NCBI RefSeq assembly: GCF_900188125.1
Contig: NZ_FZOW01000008.1
Coordinates: 1-64,000, forward strand
DNA from: Rhodococcoides kyotonense
Lineage (GTDB): Bacteria; Actinomycetota; Actinomycetes; Mycobacteriales; Mycobacteriaceae
Direction: 5' to 3'
DNA length: 64,000 bases
In this document: positions 59,933 through 64,000 of the stretch, in pieces
Position numbering within the stretch: the first letter of the stretch is position 1
Layout of the letters: every line of letters begins with the position of its first letter
Translations under genes and position numbers: made by a program
Notes under the pieces: generated by a model
What the model saw: only the letters and a program-made list of their open reading frames with translations
What the model was told of the DNA's origin: nothing
Database searches by the model: none

Positions 59933-61330
59933 CTAGCTCCTGCTGGACGAGGAAGCAGGCGCCTCCCAGGTGACGTCGGCGGCCTGCGGCTTCACCGGTG
60001 CAGCAACGATTTTCGCGTGCGATGCACCGCGTCGACGCGTCGGCTCGAACGTGGTCACCACGCCGAGCACCGTGCCGCCGACTCCACCCAGAACCTTGAT
60101 CGTTCGTCGTAGCTGCTCGCGCGTCGTGCGACCGATGCGCGCCAGAACCAGTGCGCCGTCGGCGAGGGCGGTGAGAATGGCACCGTCCGTGACGTCGAGC
60201 AGCGGGGGCGTGTCGATGACGACGTATCGGTAGTCGCCGCGCAGGGATTCGAGGAGGACCTGCGCGCGGTCCGACCCGAGCAGTTCGCTCGGATTGGGCG
60301 GTACCGGGCCGGCGGGCAGAACCGAGACACCGTTGATGACGTCGCGATGGATCGCGTCGTCGGCACGGTGCTCCCCGGACAGGACGGTACTGAGTCCGCG
60401 AGTCTGCGCGATACCGAGACGCTCGGCGAGCTCGGGCGTGCGCATGTCGCCGCCGACGAGCAGTACCTTGTGTCCGGCCTCGGCCAGAACCGCCGCGAGG
60501 TCGATGGCGGTGGACGTGCGCCCCTCTCCCGCACTGCCGCTCGTCACGGTGATGACGCGGGGCGGGGACCCTGCTCCGAGGAACCGAATGTTGGTGCGCA
60601 GCGCCCGAAGTGGCTCACCCATACGGGCGAACGTCGAGACAGGGGTCGACGGCCGCTCCGCGTCGAAGGGAATCCCGCCCAACACGGCGCGCCCCGAGAT
60701 GTCCTCTGCACGAGAGCGATCGCGCACGGATCGATCCATCAGTCCGCGAGCGAGTGCCGCCAACACACCGACGAGCAAGCCCGCGACACCTCCGAGCACG
60801 AGAAGGGAGAGCAGGCCGGTACCCATCGGGCTCGACGGGACATCGGCCTGATCGACGATCGTCGCGCCTGCGGCCGGGCTGCCACCGCGCTGCGACGTCT
60901 CGAGTTCTTGGACGACCTGAGTCAACTGCCCCGCGACGGCATTGGTCAGTGCCCGGGCGACCTCGGGATCGGAATCGGTGGCGCACAGATCGAGCAACAC
61001 GGTCTTCTCGATGGGCGTTGCAGTGAGCCTGTCGCGCAACTCGTTCGCCGTCATGGGCTGCTGCAACTGATCGACCGCACGCTGAGCGACCTGGGTGCTC
61101 GTGGCCAACCCGGCGTACGAGTTCACGCGCTCCTGAGAGAAGAGGTTGTTCTGATAGGCCTCGCCTACCGAGCTACCGCCTTCCGTCGTGACGAACAGAC
61201 GGGCACACGCCTGATACCGATCCGGCGAGACCATCGAGTAGACGAACCCACCGACGATTCCGAGTACCGTCACGAGAGCGACGATCCACCATCCCGCACG
61301 GAGAATCCGCCCATACTCTCGAATCTCCAC
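59933..61330 (-). CDS. Wzz-BY-kinase-like polysaccharide biosynthesis protein (atypical P-loop)
   Basis: A 465-residue protein with two helices (~12-33 and ~171-196) enclosing a Wzz-type periplasmic region, then a cytosolic BY-kinase-like ATPase domain (~235-445). Walker B (VVIDTPPLLD) is clear. The P-loop is GSAGEGRT, with Arg271 where the catalytic Lys is normally found, and the C-terminus (WEAPASSSSRS) has no Tyr cluster. It may therefore be a polymerase regulator without autokinase activity. First gene of the leftward polysaccharide operon, divergent from the polymerase. Confidence 0.86.
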   Translation of the reverse strand: MEIREYGRILRAGWWIVALVTVLGIVGGFVYSMVSPDRYQACARLFVTTEGGSSVGEAYQNNLFSQERVNSYAGLATSTQVAQRAVDQLQQPMTANELRDRLTATPIEKTVLLDLCATDSDPEVARALTNAVAGQLTQVVQELETSQRGGSPAAGATIVDQADVPSSPMGTGLLSLLVLGGVAGLLVGVLAALARGLMDRSVRDRSRAEDISGRAVLGGIPFDAERPSTPVSTFARMGEPLRALRTNIRFLGAGSPPRVITVTSGSAGEGRTSTAIDLAAVLAEAGHKVLLVGGDMRTPELAERLGIAQTRGLSTVLSGEHRADDAIHRDVINGVSVLPAGPVPPNPSELLGSDRAQVLLESLRGDYRYVVIDTPPLLDVTDGAILTALADGALVLARIGRTTREQLRRTIKVLGGVGGTVLGVVTTFEPTRRRGASHAKIVAAPVKPQAADVTWEAPASSSSRS

Positions 61331-61440
61331 GAAATGCTCCTCTTCGATAGCCCGGTTCGCCAGAAAGAATAAAGTGCCGACGACAATTCAGCAGTACATA
61401 CATGTTGCGAGCGGATGAAAGCGTGACAACATCAGTGCCC

Positions 61441-62844
61441 ATGAACATCTCGAAACGTGTTGACGCGGCTCTGATCGTCGTCGTCCCGTTTTTCGTTACA
61501 TTCTTGATGATCTTCGGTGGAACACCAGCAAAATTGGGTGCTTTCGCCCTCGTCGGACTCGCGGTGGGAGCTTACATCGGGCTGCGACATCCGACGTATC
61601 TGACTCGTACTCTTGCTTTTTCGTTGGGCGCTTTGCCGTTCGGCTATCTGCCGGGCGTGCACGCACCGCTGGTGTTCACTCTCGGATTCAGCGTCGTTCT
61701 CGCTTCGGTGATCCACCGCACAGGAGTGAGTCGCGTCACATACGGTGAGATGGCTGTCATCACCCTGATCGTCACGTCCGCTCTGTCGGTCGTCGCAACC
61801 GGCAGTGCGACAGTCGATTACACCGAATTCGGTAAGTGGCTTGTTTCCACCCTCGTAGTGGTCTCCTTGCTTCGATTGCCTCGCCGAGAACTCGAGCTGT
61901 TCGGACGCATCTACGTCTATGCAGCGTCGCTCGCCGCGGCCTTTGCCGTCGTCATCCTCGCCGGGGACCCGTCAGGCAAGCTCATCGGTTACCTCTCACC
62001 GTTCGGCTACGGCACCGAAGAGGACAGTGCACGGCGCGTCTACACAGGCGGTACGACGACGGTTCGCCTGGCCGGGACCTATATCGACCCCAACGCAGCG
62101 GGCATCGGCCTGTTCGTCGCACTGATGCTGTGTGTCCTGCTGATTCGCGGTAGGACACGATGGGCATTGTCGGCGTTGCTGTTCGGGGCCATCGTGCTGA
62201 CGCTGTCGCGGGCGGCGTTGTTCTCGGTGGTGTTCGGCGTCGTCCTCATGCTGCTGTTCCAGACCATGCGCACGCGTGATCGCGCCGTCATCATCGGCGG
62301 ATTCTTCGCCGCGTTCGTCGCGGCGCTGTCCATCCCGACCGTGCGAAGCCGTGTGCTGTCGTCGTTCGGAAGCGGTGACGCAGGCTCGAGCGCACGAGGC
62401 GATGCCCTCGTCGACTTCCCCGGTCACATGGCCGGACACTGGCTGTTCGGGCTCGGCTGGGGCCGCACGGAATTCAAGGATCCGGGCTCCGCATTCGAGG
62501 TCAACTACGTGGCCAACGCCCCGCTGCTGTCGGTGTACCGCGGCGGAATTCTCGCGGGCCTTGCCTTCGTCGCAGTCATCGTCGTCGGCGCGATCATCGG
62601 GTACCGGTGCCTACGATCCAAGAACTGGGAGCACGGATTCATCGGCGGCGGATTCATCGGATTCTCCGTCGTCGCGCTGCAGTTGGATTTTCCCGTCGTC
62701 ACCATTCCGGCGACCACGATGGCCTTTTCCGTGCTCATCGTATTCCTCGTCGTGGCGTGGGAAAAAGCGACCGATAACGTGCCCGACGACCGAAGTCGGG
62801 GGCCATTGACTGCACCGAGACCGGTACCGTCGAACACTGCCTGA
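61441..62844 (+). CDS. Wzy/O-antigen ligase-like polysaccharide polymerase
   Basis: A 467-residue protein with about 11-12 helices and a periplasmic loop containing the family motif region around TYIDPNAAGIGLFVALML and GHWLFGLGWGRTEF. Such proteins polymerise or ligate undecaprenyl-linked repeat units on the outer face of the membrane. ATG 61441 is chosen; in-frame GTG codons at 61423 and 61438 and a TTG at 61402 are alternatives. It is divergent from the Wzz/BY-kinase gene and precedes the second GH39-like gene. Confidence 0.8.
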   Translation: MNISKRVDAALIVVVPFFVTFLMIFGGTPAKLGAFALVGLAVGAYIGLRHPTYLTRTLAFSLGALPFGYLPGVHAPLVFTLGFSVVLASVIHRTGVSRVTYGEMAVITLIVTSALSVVATGSATVDYTEFGKWLVSTLVVVSLLRLPRRELELFGRIYVYAASLAAAFAVVILAGDPSGKLIGYLSPFGYGTEEDSARRVYTGGTTTVRLAGTYIDPNAAGIGLFVALMLCVLLIRGRTRWALSALLFGAIVLTLSRAALFSVVFGVVLMLLFQTMRTRDRAVIIGGFFAAFVAALSIPTVRSRVLSSFGSGDAGSSARGDALVDFPGHMAGHWLFGLGWGRTEFKDPGSAFEVNYVANAPLLSVYRGGILAGLAFVAVIVVGAIIGYRCLRSKNWEHGFIGGGFIGFSVVALQLDFPVVTIPATTMAFSVLIVFLVVAWEKATDNVPDDRSRGPLTAPRPVPSNTA

Positions 62845-62958
62845 CCAGCAGTTCGATACTGTCGAACTATTTACTTTCGGCTTGTAACACTTCGGTTCGT
62901 CCTGCAATTATTTCTTGTCGGGCTCAGGAAATGAGCCCCTTCTCGGAGAGAAAAGCAG
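62845..62958. other. intergenic region with two hairpins
   Basis: GTTCGA-TACTG-TCGAAC (62851-62867) lies 6 bp after the polymerase stop; GGGCTCA (62920-62926), GGAAA, TGAGCCC (62932-62938) is a 7-bp stem ending 20 bp before the next start and followed by CTTCT. They may be a weak terminator and a leader hairpin that could affect translation of the GH39-like gene. Confidence 0.45.
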
Positions 62959-64000
62959 ATGAGCCGTATTCGACTTCGTTCGGTGGTGTCCGCACTGTCG
63001 GTAGCCGTGATCACCGCCGGGGTGACCCTCGGGGCCGCGTCGTACATAGCGCCGACCGAACACACCCTCGCTCAGGCAGAGGCCGACGTTCTACCCACCA
63101 CCGTCGGTGTGTCCGACAGCGGCGCTCTGCTGTGGTCAAGCGACGCCGAACTCAACACCACGTTGTCGATTCTCGACGCGGCAGGAATCAAGTCGCTGCG
63201 TGTGTCCATCCCGTGGGCCAGCGTCGAACCCGTGCAGAACCAGCTCGTCTGGACGGCCGTCGACCGCGTCGTGAATGCCGTGAGTGCGCGCGGAATCTCG
63301 ATGCTCGGCATCATCGCGTACACGCCGGCCTGGGCGACGTCGCCTCCCGGCCAGCCGATCAACACGCGGCCTGCATCGCCTGCGCTGTTCGGTCAGTTCG
63401 CCGGAAAGGTCGCCGCCCGGTACAAGGGCAAGATCGAGGCATACGAGATCTGGAACGAGCCCAACGGCGCGATGTTCTACGGACCGTCTCCCGACGCTGC
63501 CGGGTACACCGACCTGCTGAAATCCGCCTATCCGGCCATCAAGAGCGCCGACGCAGGGGCCACGGTCGTCGGCGGCGTGTTGGGTTCGGTCGTCGACATG
63601 GCAGGAGTGCAGAACCCCGTCTCGTTCATGCAGCAGATGTACGCCGCGGGCGCAGGGGGCAAGTTCGACGCGTTGTCGTTCCACCCGTACCAGTACTCGC
63701 TGAAGTTCGCCGACGGCGTCTACGTCGACGACTCTCCTGCCCGCCAGGTCATGGACATCCGCGCGGCCATGGTCGCCAACGGTGACGGCAACAAGAAGAT
63801 CTGGGCCACCGAGTACGGCGTCCCGACCGCGGTCACGTCGGAAGAGCAGCAGAGCGACATGATCACGCACTTCATCACCAAGTGGCAAGAGTTGCCGTAC
63901 GCCGGGCCGATCTACCTCTACCAGCTGCGTGACCAGCAGACCGGGAGCGCCGACACGGAGATGACCTTCGGTCTCCTGCGGTCCGATTGGAGCGGCAAAC
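62959..64000 (+). CDS. GH39-like glycoside hydrolase, 3' end outside window
   Basis: A partial protein of at least 347 residues that runs off the right edge. The N-terminus (SRIRLRSVVSALSVAVITAG, ending LGAASYIAPTEHT) looks like a signal peptide or anchor without a lipobox Cys. The barrel domain has acid/base E167 in IWNEPN and nucleophile E285 in WATEYG, closely matching the lipoprotein at 53982-55532 in order and spacing (LLWSSDAEL, YTPAWA, SFHPYQYS). A possible role is trimming or releasing the polymer. It is transcribed with the polymerase gene. Confidence 0.83.
   Translation, partial: MSRIRLRSVVSALSVAVITAGVTLGAASYIAPTEHTLAQAEADVLPTTVGVSDSGALLWSSDAELNTTLSILDAAGIKSLRVSIPWASVEPVQNQLVWTAVDRVVNAVSARGISMLGIIAYTPAWATSPPGQPINTRPASPALFGQFAGKVAARYKGKIEAYEIWNEPNGAMFYGPSPDAAGYTDLLKSAYPAIKSADAGATVVGGVLGSVVDMAGVQNPVSFMQQMYAAGAGGKFDALSFHPYQYSLKFADGVYVDDSPARQVMDIRAAMVANGDGNKKIWATEYGVPTAVTSEEQQSDMITHFITKWQELPYAGPIYLYQLRDQQTGSADTEMTFGLLRSDWSGK

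Overview
The window reads as chromosomal DNA of a high-GC, mycolic-acid-type actinobacterium, most likely Rhodococcus or a close relative. The pointers are GC-rich third codon positions, frequent GTG starts, an Lsr2 nucleoid protein, a DIP1984-family protein, an MSMEG_6728-type protein, a 13E12/DUF222-type HNH fragment, an LLM-class flavin oxidoreductase, LGFP-like repeats in a cell-envelope lipoprotein, and several secretory-lipase lipoproteins. No rRNA, tRNA, CRISPR array, prophage or intact insertion sequence was seen.

Layout. 1-6.7 kb: the tail of an HNH endonuclease, a SUKH-like protein, an isochorismatase-fold hydrolase, a three-gene operon of unknown envelope and soluble proteins, a lipoprotein, a polytopic membrane protein and a small secreted protein. 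6.7-8.0 kb: an AbiEi/DUF559 nuclease-like gene with two DnaA-type boxes upstream and bracketed by imperfect inverted repeats. 8.0-16.4 kb: CHY zinc finger, M24 peptidase fold, molbindin, SDR, triple rhodanese, acyl-CoA dehydrogenase, small envelope proteins, and a MarR-controlled ABC exporter. 16.4-22.5 kb: a TetR/NmrA divergent pair and an aromatic-acid-type cassette (flavin hydroxylase, MHS transporter, acyl-CoA ligase) behind an 18-bp palindrome. 22.5-29.6 kb: mostly small conserved proteins, AhpD, DUF2316, SDR and LysR. 29.7-34 kb: MatC-type carboxylate carrier, PrpF-family isomerase and a CPA1 antiporter. 34-40 kb: a Baeyer-Villiger-type monooxygenase divergent from a nitroreductase / CoA-ligase / TetR / serine-hydrolase operon, plausibly a ketone or ester degradation unit. 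40-46.7 kb: SelO, a YtrA-type GntR with an ABC transporter, an MSMEG_6728 protein, an LLM oxidoreductase and Lsr2.

46.9-52 kb is a signalling island: GAF-ANTAR, a STAS-ATPase fusion, a CheR-PAS-coiled coil-PAS protein and a divergent receiver-less CheB. No receptor, CheA or CheW gene lies in the window. 52-64 kb is an envelope polysaccharide cluster. A tightly coupled leftward operon encodes a Wzz/BY-kinase-like protein, lipase, Wzz, lipase, acyltransferase-3, GH39-like lipoprotein, lipase and SGNH esterase. It diverges from a Wzy/O-antigen-ligase-like polymerase and a second GH39-like protein that runs off the right edge. Three paralogous lipases interleaved with two chain-length regulators, an acyltransferase and an esterase suggest an acylated exopolysaccharide or a remodelling system for one.

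Two families of short dispersed repeats also stand out: a 40-bp palindrome found twice between convergent genes, and a 39-bp element found twice that supplies the stop codon of the preceding gene in the same register. Functions are assigned from motifs read by eye; no database search was run.
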